This document shows positions 12,154-24,248 of a stretch of DNA of 64,000 bases, in pieces; within the stretch, counting starts at the first letter, position 1; every line of letters begins with the position of its first letter. Position numbers and translations under genes: made by a program. The DNA comes from Capitulum mitella (Eukaryota; Arthropoda; Thecostraca; Pollicipedomorpha; Pollicipedidae). The notes below the pieces were generated by a model. It did no database searches. It was not told the DNA's origin and saw only the letters and a list, made by a program, of their open reading frames with translations. The stretch spans positions 36,489,293 to 36,553,292 of the forward strand of contig CP099839.1 of assembly GCA_030062745.1 (NCBI GenBank), written 5' to 3'.

Positions 12154-15100
12154 AAAATAAATCTAGATGTTTGGGAGTTAATGGGATTTCCAATCAAGGC
12201 CGGCAAACCATGGGCAAGCGAACGTTTCTGGTCAAATACTCTGCGCCTCGTGCACAGACTCGGGATTTGTCACGGACCACCAGGGATATGGGCTGACGCT
12301 GGGAACTCATTCTGACTTTTCATTTGGTTCTTAAATTTGTTGTTGTAATGCTGTTCTGGGTTCCTTTATTCATACTCGCGCATTCCAGATTTTCTCAGAA
12401 TTAAGTAATTGTAGAACCAGGGTTGATTGTGAATATCAGCCACCAAAATGTGTTTACCGCCAAGGTGAAACAGTTATGTGAGCCTTTGCATAACGACAGT
12501 TAAATTCGAATTTAGTCTGAATCGTACGAAAAAAAATGGTGGGCTAAAACCCTTTTCCTTTTCAATCTTAGGTAATGAGTGCACGGCCTGACATGTCGGG
12601 CTAAGGTGCGTGATATGTATATCCATTAAACAAAAAAGCAATGCATCTTGATACTGGATCTGCGTTCAAACACGATCACATCGGGCCAGCCTGTATCGTA
12701 GTGATGCAGATTTAGCATTGGATAGAAATTGGTCCCACTGATACGTTTGCAACCAATGCATTTTCATATCAGCTTATGGCATGATGCCAGACGTTATGAT
12801 CCAAAATGTCAAGTTAGTAGCCAGGATTTCATAAAGTAAGAAGGCTGTTGTAAATTTAGCAACCTTTCAATGACTGCTATATGACAATGGCGCACTCATT
12901 ACATACTTGTTCTGTTAGAGAAGCAAGCCATGTATTATCATCCCGAAGGTTTTGGGGAGGGACAGAAAAAGAAGAGAAATTAAAGGCAACGAAACAGATG
13001 GCATTGATTCACCTCCTCCCGATCAGTGCCATCTCACCGGTTTAATGAGAGCGACGCTCCAGTAGTGTCCGGAACTGGCGCTGAAGCTTCTTCTGGCGGC
13101 GCCGACTAGCACAAGGCTGTCACCGTACGACCAACAGCAGTCTGGCGGCTGACCTGAACCCAGGGCACGACTGAGACCGCGGCCAAAGCCAGTGCTCACC
13201 GTATGCGCGCTCCCAGGAGACCGCACCGACCGCACACGGCAGCAGCACCGGCCGAGGGCGACTGGCCTCCGGCCGCCGCAGGGTCGGCCAGCTCTCCTGA
13301 CAGCGGCGCCAGCTGACCGCAGACAGCCGGCAGACAGCTGACTGCAGACAGTGGGCGGAGAACGGGGCCGCCAGTGCGCGCGGTCAGGCTCGCCAGCCGA
13401 ATGAGATCAGGGTGCGAATGAGCAGCCATCTGCCTGACACCAGTGTAGTCGACTTTCACTCAGTTTTCGGAGTGAGGAGATTTGTGACGTTGTGTAGGCG
13501 GTTGAACAAGATCGACTTACTTGTCACTGGAATCGCGCTACGCAGCACGCTTCTCTGAGGGACGCAGCAGAATTTTCGTCCGAGTCACACAACGCTCTCG
13601 TGAATGTTTTGATGAAGCCGTCAGTTTTTTTGTCAGCGTCAAGCAAGGTTTCCTTCTAAAGAACTTGCTATAGCTGAGCAAATATTCTGTTAGTTTTAAT
13701 CACAAGACTATACATACCGTAAATGGTGCGGTATATTATCGTCAAACACGCTTAGTCATTTCTGTGTTTAGCTGACTTTGCCTGTATCTTGACAAAAATA
13801 TATGTCTCTTGCTCAAAGTGCCGAAGAGAGCGAAAAATAAACGGCACATATTTTAGCCTCCTGCAGCGTCATAATCACTAATAACATCAAGTAAATGCTT
13901 AGACCCTTCTTTGACAGATCTATGGACAATATCGGAAAAGTCTGTTATTTTAGTATTCGGTGATATGAAACTTAGGGGGAAGTTTGTATAACGAATTTTG
14001 GTTGGGGTACCAAAGAGGTTATGGGTGCATGCAGTTTTCAAGAGGACCGAGTCCTCGAAAGGGAAAGGAAACTCCTCCGATTTACCAATGCAGAACCCAC
14101 GCACCAGATGTTTTTATTGATATGGTGACGGTTACACGCCTCATTTTTGACATGCTCCGGCGTTTGACGGCACCCAGGTAATGCCACTAGATATCTCTTT
14201 CCGGCTTTCTGGGACTCGCACAGTCAAACGGCGGCCTGTATCTCCGATTTAATCCTTCAGAGTTTGTGAAAATAGCAAACTTTCCATCAAGACAGCATTT
14301 CGGCAACCCTAATGAGGAGCTGGCTTGCCCTTTGACACTATCACAGCTGTCTGAGCAATTTGAACACCACGCATCACACTCGGATGCCTCGGGAGTTAGC
14401 CGATACCTCATCTGGCTGGAGTCCGGTCAGCTATCGTGCAGTTTTCTCGACTCTCACGAACGGCGGTCCTCTGGGCAGACCCTGCACACACAGGCTCACA
14501 GAAGGAGTAATCATCAGCGTCACCCTGCCAATATGATCAGCTAGCCCTGCCGAAAACCTCTGTCTGATTTTGGAACACTGACTGCACATTGTCACACGAT
14601 TACTGACTTCGCAGGCACGTGTCTAAACTCTGCCAAGACATTGCCAGACTCTTTCCTTTCGCACAACCATGGTTGCATTTAGTGTTCCGAATGCGGAAAA
14701 GATAGACGGAGGTCTCCAAAATAACGTAACTAGAACTATGCCAGAGCATCAGTGTAAGCCATGTTGTCGATGTCAAATATGCTAATGGCCTATCTGAACG
14801 CTCGAAATCCTCTGTCCATGAAAGCTGATGAGAAAGTAAAACGATATTTTTTTGCGCTTGGAACCTCTGGGAAATTAATGCTTTGCACGCTACAGGTCAG
14901 TAATGACTGCCCTTCTACATTTATGCCCTTCCAAAGAAACTGCAGAAAACCATGTAGAGCAAACAGAGCCTGAAGACCGTAGGTATATGATTCTGTTTAA
15001 GAAGTTACAATGATCTGGCCTATGCTGAATATGGCGATATATTTCAGATATACTTCAGCCATGGTGTTTTGTCACCTTAAATTTGCAAGTGGGTTCACTT

Positions 15101-15416
15101 GTTTGCTCTTCATTGTGTAATAAAAAAGAAAAAAATAAATTGCTGTTGCAGATATAAAATTGCATAACTCATATAACTTGCTACCTCGTACATTACTGGA
15201 AAAACCTAACACCGCTCAAAACCGGATTTGTTTGCAGCACGTACCCAACAGAAATGGAATGGAATTTAACTACCTTTGTATGCTCGTTCTAGGCAAGATA
15301 CTGAAATGCAACAATGGTCTCTTGCAGCCCTTGGCCATGGTCGTCATTTATAATTCCGAAAACATAAATCATCGTTTTTTCCCTTTTTTGACATTCCTGG
15401 ACATAAACAGGGTTAT
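12154..15416. other. no gene seen; GC-rich patch at 13.03-13.45 kb
   Basis: The GC-rich patch has repeated GCAGACAG and CAGCTGAC units near 13310-13350. Minus-strand frames there carry no known motif. The flanks are AT-rich and featureless. Confidence 0.4.
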
Positions 15417-16430
15417 AACTGCACACGAGCGGGCCCCGTTCACGAATGTATTCAGCCGCCGCCAGCCGTCCCAGGTCGGCCGCACCGGCCTCGCGACCAT
15501 AGCCGACACGTGGCCTGACGGGGACGGACCCAGGCCAGTACATTCCCCTCCCCCCGAACTCGAGCAGATATAAACACTGACCAACAAAAACTCTTACATC
15601 CTCGGTTTTCGTGGGAGCAAATTATAACGTGGCCCCACCCGGCTGCCAGTAGCAAGAGTATGATAAATCCCTGCACAGAGTCATCTGGTAGCAGATAGCA
15701 GGTGAAGAATCGGTATCGGGCGACAGTAAAGGACGGCCGAGGGTGAAAATGGTGCTTTAAAACGGACACAGTCTGGTTGTACAATACCCCATCAGGTCTC
15801 ATGGGAGCCAGAAGAGATTGTAGTATACCGCAAGTACGGGACCCGATGTTACTCAACAGTATCGCCTTCCTCTTCAAATCGTTTTCGAAATCTTCGTCGT
15901 CTTCAAATTCCTCTTCAAAGCGTTCACACAAAAAACTGACCGAGACGCTCGACGTAATCCTCCCGAAGCACAAACATGTTTTCGGTGATCCGCGGATTAG
16001 ACACCACATAAACACAGATGACAAAAAACACGACTAAATGTCACACCCTGCTTCCAGGTACCACGCCTCCCAGTTGTCTTGCGTCCAGGTCTCTCTCTGT
16101 CTTCCCAGAAAACTTCCAGTCGTCCGAACGAAATCCTTTTATCCCATCCTCGTCGCCACTGCTTATAACTGCACAAGGGGGGCTCCGTTTGTTTTATTTA
16201 ATCTTCTGGCTCCTTTTTCGACGCTTTCAGTCAGGATTGACTACTAGCGTCGTAGTCGGAAGCCGACCAGTCATGTGTCGAGTCGCGTGTCTCGTCAGGC
16301 GTCAGTCGGGTCGTCTGCGTCGTTCGCGAGTGGATTCTGCCGCTGCAAGCCGTCCCAGGTCGGCCGCACCGCTTCCGCGGCCATAGCCTACACGTGACCT
16401 GGCAGGGGCGGACTGAGACCAGCACTGATA
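15417..16430 (-). mobile_element. truncated Ty3/gypsy-like LTR retrotransposon
   Basis: Two direct repeats, 15417-15546 and 16165-16430, share GTCCCAGGTCGGCCGCACCG, the CATAGCC...CACGTG segment and an outer AACTGCACA edge. The right one carries about 130 extra bases. Between them, on the minus strand, lie TGGCGACGAGGATGG next to the repeat (typical of the primer-site region of gypsy elements) and a gag-like frame. Only about 0.6 kb of interior remains and no pol is seen. Clear divergence between the repeats suggests an old insertion. Confidence 0.65.
15640..16024 (-). pseudogene. gag remnant of a Ty3/gypsy-like retrotransposon
   Basis: The minus-strand frame contains CERFEEEFEDDEDF, then KRKAILLSNIGSRTCGILQS and a KHHFHPRPSFTVARYRF segment. 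These follow the order of gypsy gag: ERFE...KRAxLLSxIGxxTYxLL...LLxxHFxPxPxxxxxRxxF. After DDSVQGFI the similarity fades and an expected basic stretch is missing, so the frame is damaged. It is a short fossil domain, not a working gene. Confidence 0.7.
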
Positions 16431-17129
16431 GGTTACTCAAAGATGAGAATTTTGAAATATCTTGTTCATTTTCGGACGAGAACCTAAACCGGAAATAAAA
16501 GGAGAAAAACTGAATGACAAAGAATGTGTATTACGCTACTTCATCCAACATTCATCAGAATTTTCCATCTTTTTACTTATCTTTGATCCCGATGATGTAC
16601 GCTCTGCGATATTGCTAAGTGAAGGGTAAGTGATTTAGCGTTAAATCATCCGACAGCCAATCAGGACTAATTATATCTTTCAATGTTCATGATCTTAGAA
16701 AGACTTTTTACGTGCAGTTCAGTGCCTAAGTATGAAGTATAGCTGAAAGAGGGACATATTCTGAATTCTTTGATGCCATCCATGATCTTATTAAGGACAT
16801 CTTTTATGCATCATAGGTCTGTAAATGAAGCCTTTATGACACTCCATAACCCGCAAAAAATACTACGAACATGGTGTTATATCATAAAATTTAATCCAGA
16901 AGCTACTATGCTAAGAAATATACTGCTTGGATAAAAACATCAGCAGCAGTGATGGAAAATTTGGTTGCCGGATCACGCAGAAAGACTATGCGTAGGAGCA
17001 GACAGGCTCAGATCCAAGGGAACGATGAGGGTGATCGCCCCCCCCCCCCCTAGGCCTGAGAAGTGGCCCCGTATGGGCTTCATGGGGTCTCTGTGAAAAC
17101 ATAACGGGTTCTTGATGCAGTCAGGGGGT
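16431..17129. other. no gene seen
   Basis: AT-rich sequence with a C run at 17038-17050. Nothing recognisable. Confidence 0.4.
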
Positions 17130-19140
17130 CCTCTTGGCGGGTTACACGACCTGAGATGCATAGAGGGGCCCCTAAAGCTCCCAAGGGGCCCCTGAGACCA
17201 CAACAGGGCCCCTACACGGCAGATTACCCCTCAGACGGCCAGAAGCGTCATAGGACACCTGAGACGACCAAGATGAGGACTGAGTCCCTAAGGCAGCACA
17301 GAGGCCCCTGGCAGTGGTGTCGATTTGTATTCTTTTGGCAGGGCCTTGGGCCACCAAATGTTGATTTGTCTCCCCGAATATTGGTTTCTTCCTCCAATAT
17401 TTTCTGCCGGTTTCAAAGGGAAACGAGTAGTAGTAACCAAAAGAACCGTCGCAATAGATAAGAGATAGGCAGAAAGTGAAGAATAAAGTTAAAACGATGC
17501 GTTCATTTATCTCTCTACCCTTTTTCTTTATATACATGGGGATGGATGCAAATAGTAATTGATAAATAATAACAAAAAAAGGACTTAAAAATTTCCGTTT
17601 GTCAAAATAAAGCAGGCCCAGCCCGTTGAGAAATCCAGATTTGGGAGAAGATTAGGTTGTCGGACCCTCGACTCCCCCCCCTTCCCCATTATTTACAGAA
17701 ATCGACGCCCCTGACCCTTGAAATGGCATAGGGGCCCAAATGGGTTTTACAGACCTGTGTGAAAAGTTGAAGGCTGCTGATGGAGTTAGAGGGCCTCCGG
17801 GGAAGGTTAATGGGAGCCTGAGACATCAAGATGGGCCCTGAGATAGATAGAAGGACCCCTGAATCTCCCCAAAGGGTCCCTGGGACCGGAAGAGAAGCTC
17901 CAATATGGCAAAGGGTCCATGAGACCGCTTAAAGAAATCCAAACCCATAGAGGGACCGCTATCGGCCTGTAGGGGACCCCCTGTCGGTCTGCAGTGCCCC
18001 CTAGCACCCTCTGCGGGTCCCCTGTCGGCCTGTAAGGACCCCTGCCGGCCTGTGGGCCCCTGCTGGCCTGCGGAAGGGCTCGCTTACGGCCTGTAGAGAG
18101 GCCCCCTGGCGTGTAGAGTAGCCCCTGACGGTCTGCAGAGGGACCCACTGATAGTTATGGAGGTCCCCAGCAAAAAAGTTTTTGGCGCGATCATACAGTC
18201 GGAGAAGAACCAGCCAGTGGCAACTGATACCGTCCACGAACGGCTAGCGACCATTGTCGTAAATTTTCCACAGGCTGTTTTTATTCTGGGGGACTACACG
18301 TTGGATGCGGGCTCACCACTGGTCACACACACCCCACCCTCAAAATTTTTGGGCCGGTTGAACCCCTTTGCAAACCTCTTGTGAAACGTTGCGTTAATAT
18401 TTTTGTCCACGGGGCCAACGTCAAGCGAGGAGACCCACCGCTGGGCGAGGAGCCTCCGAAATTTTTTGGCCAGCTGCGCCTTTGCTCCCGAGTGTGTTAC
18501 GCCGGGTTTCTGTCGCAGAAAGGGTCCTCTTAGACTGCCAGTGAAGCCTCCGAAGTGTCAACAAAGGCTCCTGATAAGGCCAAAAGGGTCTTAAGACTGC
18601 CAGATATACCTCCATGTAACAGAGGAAGACCCCTGATACAGTTATGGAGATACCGGAGACGATCAGAGGGCCCATGACATTTCACGGGGGCCCTGGAATC
18701 GCCAAAAGGTCTTTTGTAACTGCCAGAGGGCCTCTGAGACACCAAAAACGCTCCCCAGAGACGGCAAGAGGGGAGCCTAAGACAACGGGGGTTTCACTGA
18801 TACTACCAGGGAGCCCCTGAAACTACTAAGGCTTGAGACACCCAGACAGCTCTTGAAACGGCCAAAGAACCTAGCGCATTGCCAGACACACCTCTGTCAC
18901 GGCAGAGAGATACTTATGGAGGGTCCTTGTTACTGGCTGAGGGGCCTTTTAGACGGGAAAATTTTTCAGGAACGACAGGAGGGAACCAGAGATGGCTTAA
19001 GTGTCCATAAAGCTACCAAATGGCTCTATGACACTGCCCGAAATGTCCCTGAATCTACCAAAGAAGCGCCTAAGACGTCCCGAAGGACACGTGGAACTGT
19101 AAAAGGAGCCTGAGACTACTAGAGGGCCCTGACATGGCAG
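17130..19140 (+). repeat. diverged minisatellite region, GGGCCCCTGAGAC type
   Basis: Imperfect repeats of roughly 30-36 bp with a GGGxCCCTGAGAC core or GGCCTGTAGGGACCCC core, in blocks 17130-17311, 17714-18150 and 18510-19140. The hAT element (17312-17713) and an unrelated stretch at 18160-18500 separate them. No coding frame is supported. Confidence 0.65.
17312..17713 (+). mobile_element. 402-bp hAT-type element inside a minisatellite
   Basis: Left end CAGTGGTGTCGATTTGT, right end ACAGAAATCGACGCCCCTG, inverse of each other at 14 of the first 17 positions. Flanking octamers gcccctgg and acccttga agree at 5 of 8, so any target duplication is eroded. There is no coding capacity. Confidence 0.7.
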
Positions 19141-20261
19141 ACGACCCGAGATCATCAAAAAGCTAGCAAAAAAAAAACATTCAGAAGCTAGAAAGGGGCA
19201 AAGGCGCTCCTGGACCAAATACAGACACGACATTTCAAGTAGAGGGAGGGACGCAGACACCTGAATTCCCACCCTTGTTGTCATGTTTCGGGCACTGTAG
19301 GGAAAAAAACGAAACATTTTCTCAAATGGGTTGAAGCGCTTGAATTTTTCCGGTTACTTTATAACAAAAAGCCAAATTGCATCAAATATTTCAACCTGGA
19401 CCCGAACAGATCAACATTCTTTCCATATCTGAAGAACAAAAAAGGATTGTTGGCAGCCTGGCTGAGGAGGAGGAGAGTCCCGCGCTGACCATTCTCCCTC
19501 CCCTTGGCGAAACCCTGGATCCGCCCCTGGGTGTAAACACGCACGTCCGTAGACTTATCCGTATACAGATACCAGTGTCTGCCTGTTCAGGCGGCGCAAA
19601 ATTTCGCTTACCATAGTTCCAACCCAATGTATTGCATAATTGCAGCCCAGTTCCAAAACATTGCAAAACTTCAATGCTTTCTGCGCACATTGAGCAAGGC
19701 GTGAAATTCCGCGGGCAGAAATCAGATTCCCATTTTATGAACAAACCGTCGCAACCTCCACGTACGCTGCACCACAGTGCCAGAGCCTGCTTACGGTTTG
19801 GCTAAATCCTCTAACAGCATCCTCTGGTTGCTGCCTGTCCGTCCCTTTCCTGGCATCGTTTTACCTTGTTTCCTTCATTCCTTCTACCTCGCGTGCACGC
19901 TCTTCTTATGGCCTGCTCCCCTATTTTCTCCCACTCAAGATTCCGTATCACATTACACAGCCGGTCCAGCCCAGGTAAGCAGCATTATTCCTATGCGACG
20001 ATTGACATGCATGGTTTGCTTTTTGTGGCCGTCGATGAAGAATTTAGGTGACTACTTAATTTCCAGCCCACGTATTACACAAACATTGCCCAACTTCCTC
20101 ACTCGCCTGCTGCCTTAGCCCAGACACGACAGGTTCCCGTGACCCCGCGGTCGATTCCTGAAACGAGCTAGCTCCGTCAGCTGATTCTCGTTGTTTGGAA
20201 AGGATCAATTTTACCGCGATATTTATGTGCCGGGTAAGAAAAAAAAACAGAAACAGGCTGC
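19141..20261. other. no gene seen
   Basis: Apart from the hAT-type end at 19514-19529, no supported feature. Frames at 19377-20118 have no known motif. Confidence 0.4.
19514..19529 (+). mobile_element. single hAT-type right end
   Basis: CCTGGATCCGCCCCTG is the classic right terminus of many hAT elements. I could not find its left partner upstream, so only the end is called. Confidence 0.35.
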
Positions 20262-20330
20262 GAACTCCCCGATGGTGTAGACGGTAAATGCGCGTAACCG
20301 ATGAGTGGGAGGTCTATGGATCAAGCCTGG
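20262..20330 (+). repeat. possible tRNA-derived SINE head
   Basis: TGGTGTAGACGGT at 20273 resembles an RNA polymerase III box A and GGATCAAGCC at 20318 a degraded box B, at tRNA-like spacing. No intact cloverleaf can be drawn. Confidence 0.25.
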
Positions 20331-20734
20331 CACGTCGCTGACTTTTCCTCGACCGGCTCCTACCCAGGAGATGGCAGCAACTGGGAAGTGTACGCCATGT
20401 CGCGGGATGACCGCTGTACCGTCCAGCGCCCGCGGCAATGGGTACACTGGCGTGATCTGTCTTAAAAAAGATAGATCCTTCGGTCCGGTGGCATTTCCCG
20501 AGGGCACAACCTCGCTTCGTGTCACCGGAGCAGCCCTCTGACTCACCGGGCCCGAGGAATCGGGATAGCCGCTGTATGTGCATGACTGCCAACTGGGAAG
20601 CCTGACAGCAAGCGTGTGGTCAAGACTGTCCGGCAAGGGTGCCGAAAAATGAAACCTCTGCCGTGTACATAGCGCGTGTGTGTGACCAACTGTTTGATTA
20701 CAAGCAACAAGAAAAGCCCCGGTGGGCATAGGTG

Positions 20735-20875
20735 GGCATCGTTACTAAAAAATGTAACTTCGTTACTCGTTACTCCGTTACTCAAAAAAGCCAGTCCGTT
20801 ACTCGTTACTCCGTTACTCTGCCTTAAAAAGTAACGGAAGTTACCGTTACTCCGTTATTCCGTTACTTTTTTAAA
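20735..20875 (+). repeat. GTTACTC-rich cluster with inverted copies
   Basis: About ten CGTTACT(C) units, with GTAACGGAAGTTACCGTTAC near the middle forming an inverted core. Poly-A and poly-T stretches stand at the borders. Possibly a short foldback element, but clear target duplications were not found. Confidence 0.6.
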
Positions 20876-22732
20876 TGCAGTGAAAACCAAGCGAACGCGG
20901 GTTTTAAGTCTTTTATGCTGCTTTGTGGTTGTAAAACGCATTCCATATACAAAGGAAAGAAACAAAAAGCGCTTACCCAAAACACCCCGCTAGCTGCCCA
21001 CTGCCCTCACCAGCCGTTGTAGAGTCGGCGGCGCCGGGACAACAGCCGCGGCGGGTATTCTACCACTGTGTTAGCCACAATGTTCAAACCAACGAATTCC
21101 TGTTCATTGCCCGCGGCGCCAACGGAGCGGGAACAACCGGCGCTGGAGCGGACGCATGCAAAATGCGACAAACAGCGGACATCTATCGACTGGGTTTGAT
21201 CAACAATGCCTCTCGAAGTATCCGCCCTAAACATAGTGGTCTCCGTTCAGAGCTCGTTTCGGTCTCGCGAACTTCTTGTTTTGTTTTGAAATTATGTGTG
21301 TGTATTAGTTTGTGTACGAGCGCGTGCGTGGAGGTAAGATTCCTGATACCCCTGACGTTTTTTTAATACCAAACGACGAAGGACTCAAAAAAACATGACT
21401 GATATGGATTTTATTATTGTGAAATAAAAGACTAAAAAAGGTGCTTTAGTACCTCTTCAGTTTACCCTTGAAAAGACAAATTAGCTATAAAAACATGGTC
21501 ATAAGTAAGATGCAACGGAGGATGTTAGCCGTTCACAAGTGGAACATTTTGGAACGATGACGTGACCTGACCTGACCCCTGTGAAAGGCCAAAATTGATA
21601 TCAATGAACTCGCTATTGTCTTACGGTTCAGTATATGTCGCTTAAGTTCAGCTTTTCAGGGACAAGGTATTGTGTCTATTTACCTAATTCCAAGGACGCG
21701 TTTTGACCTTTCACGGCGTCTGGTGGCCTCAAAATTGACCTGAGGTCAAAACTCTTGAATGTTTTCGTCTCGGTTTGACAAAACCTTTCCGCCGGTGTTT
21801 TCCTTTTTTTCCGTACGATATATGGGAGCCGAGATCCTGGGAGGTGCGGAAATCCGCAGTCCCCCTCCCGGCCGGGCAAAGGGCATTCTGAGCCCGGCCG
21901 GAGACGGGTTAAAAACACTTCATTTAACCCTATTCCCTGTGGGGGGGGCAGATTCTGCTACCCGTGTCTTTTTGCTTGTCGCTCCCACACTGTTTGCCGC
22001 AGCGCCACAAGATTTTCTGGCATTTCATGGAATTGATACACAAGTGTTTTGTCAACATTTAAAAAAAAATCGGTCCCGCAGAGGCGGTTCCAAGCCCCCG
22101 TTTTCGGCGGTAATGTGCTGTGCGTGAAGCTAAAAAGTTGTGCGGTTCACTATCGTGACATTCTGAGTAGAAATAAAGATCACTGACTCATTTAATAGTC
22201 ATACACATCCTAAACAATGCGTATGCACACACATTTTCAGGCGAACGCACACCCAGGTACTGAAAAAATGGGAGAGCACACTATTGTGGTTATGGTGCCC
22301 TCCCAATTTTGTTTACCTGGATCCACCTCTGCGCTACATATAAACTTAAACTGACTTGCTAGTTGCACATCTGATGTTTACATCACCCAAAACAAACAAA
22401 AACAAAGGCAATTTCTTATTTCAAAAATCACCCTTCTTGCCCTCCCTGGAACTGCCTATGGTTTTCTATTTTAAATTTCAGCTTTCGGCATATAAAAGAC
22501 TTGGACATTCCAAGCTGAACCGTGTTATTCCCATGAAAATTGGTTGGTAAACACGGCCGCAGTGGCCTTTCAAAAATCCCGAAATTTTGGACTTTGTTTG
22601 CCCCCACGCCCTATTTTCTGAATTTTTGAATTTTTGGGGTCCGGAATTGGAGATCTCGTTGAAACATATTACATGGCATTCATCCCATCAACATTGGACG
22701 AATGCATCTCGAGATCTCTGGAAGGGCGGGAG
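20876..22732. other. no gene seen; transposon debris
   Basis: Holds GACCTGACCTGACC motifs (about 21567) like those in the TTAA elements and the paired TTAA ends near 21.91 kb. No coding exon is supported. Confidence 0.4.
21870..21960. mobile_element. two TTAA transposon ends 11 bp apart
   Basis: A right-type end (GGCCGGAGACGGG then TTAA at 21909-21912) is followed by a left-type end (TTAA at 21924-21927, then CCCTATTCCCTGTGGGGGG). The partner ends could not be placed with confidence. Confidence 0.4.
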
Positions 22733-23290
22733 GGGAGGGGGCAGAATTGGTAATATTCACCTTTCGGCCAATGCATATTTTTCGAAGGTGCAAAAGTGGC
22801 AACGGCTCATATCATGTTTGAGTTTGGGTCCTCACTTCTGCGTCTACAAAAAAATGTGTCAGCCGAAAGGTGTTTCGGCCAGTTGATATTTTTTCGGGAA
22901 CGCAGGAGTGGTAACTCGAACCGCATGGACAATGTAGCCTGTCCTCCAAGTTAAAAATGATTTAACCTAACCTAACCTAAAACCTACTGTATGGTTGCAG
23001 GGATTGCCCTAGATGGGTATGTAAAACTAATTTTTTGTTGGGTTCAATTTGCCTGTTTTTTGGTTTGGTTAGCTCGTATCGGCTGAAGGCAAACATGTGT
23101 CAACTGAATCAAAATTCAAGAGTTACCTAACCAAGTCAGTTTACACATCCAGTAGGGGCCAGTGCTTAGAAAAATACCTGCATGGGCTAAAGTGTTCACA
23201 CAACTTGTGTTGCCACTTCCGCGTCTCCAAAAATTACGCGTAAGCGTCGGCCGAAAGGTAGATTACCGCAGATCTGCCCCCTTCAGGGTA
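22733..23290. repeat. long-spaced inverted repeat of about 35 bp
   Basis: GGGGGCAGAATTGGTAATAT followed by TCACCTTTCGGCC at 22737-22769 is the imperfect inverse of 23252-23281 (GGCCGAAAGGTAGATTACCG then CAGATCTGCCCCC). A further GCCGAAAGGTGTTTCGGCC hairpin lies at 22863. Could be a TIR element about 0.55 kb long. Confidence 0.5.
22962..22980 (+). repeat. interstitial telomere-like (CCTAA) run
   Basis: Three to four CCTAA units, the complement of the arthropod telomere repeat TTAGG. The run is short, so chance is possible. Confidence 0.4.
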
Positions 23291-24248
23291 ATGTGAATCT
23301 CACTGCCTGCAGAGAATATGGTTAAGGCAAATAGTCCAAGCAATAGTCGACAAACTTCATAATTTTGCTTCACTACTGACAACTTATTGTGCACATTCTG
23401 TTCTCAACAGAAGTAAAGACGTACAGGCGTAAAGACGCCTTGATGGGACATTTTAGTGTCAGGTAGTTAAAATTTCAGGCCAGTCAAGAATCAATCACCA
23501 CTCAATCACCTCATGGACATCACAGTCATAAAAACTGGCTGTTTTTCGTGATATGGATCAAAAGACACCTGTATATGCAGTAATGTTTCACGTTAGTCTG
23601 CTGAAAGCCACATCATTGAAGTAATTTTGCCCTGGTAATGACCAACATTGCTGAGTACGCGTGTTTTCATTCATTTAGTCTCTCTCTGCATAGAATGCCG
23701 AAGTAAAATTTGTGATGTCGATCATGACGAAGGCAGGCAAACTTTGTCAACGTTATTCGTTTTGGCTCTTGATAAAAAGAGCCGCCGACGCTGTATTCAA
23801 ATGATAATACATCCAAAGCATACAGAATGGTGGAAACTGGACGACGCCGAGCAGGCGGTGCATTACAAAGCCAGCTGTACCGTGACGACTCGAACTGCCC
23901 TGCTCAGACCTGTCGATACAGCGGGACCGGGCCCTGCTCGGACCTGTCGGCGGAGCGGGACCGAGCCCTGCAGGGCCCAGGGGGAGGGGTCTCATGACTC
24001 CTGCTCAGCGCGGGTCGTCAGCACCCGGCGGGCCGCCGCCGAAGACGGATGAGTGTTGAGTAAGCGGCGCCAGGGGAGCCATTACGGGCCGGGTGATGGC
24101 CGGGCCGCTGCGGGGGCGGCCTGATCACCGACGATCCGAGGTCGGCTCGAGACGCGAGCCGACGTAGAGGCACGCGAGCCGGCGGGTAGCCGTCACGGAG
24201 CCGCCGGGCTGACGCCGGCCTGAGAGCGCCTGCCCTCACACCGTGCCG
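23291..24248. other. no gene seen; GC-rich from 23.9 kb
   Basis: Two GGACCTGTCG/GACCTGTCGA-type repeats around 23906-23950 lead into the GC-rich region upstream of the membrane protein gene. A 134-codon plus-strand frame (23648-24052) has no recognisable motif. Confidence 0.4.

Noticed and set aside
16403-16422. CAGGGGCGGACTGAG as a hAT left end
   Set aside because: The matching position in the other LTR-like repeat has a diverged version, so it is part of the retrotransposon repeat.
20262-20330. Intact tRNA gene
   Set aside because: Box A and B resemble tRNA promoters but no acceptor or T-arm pairing can be drawn.
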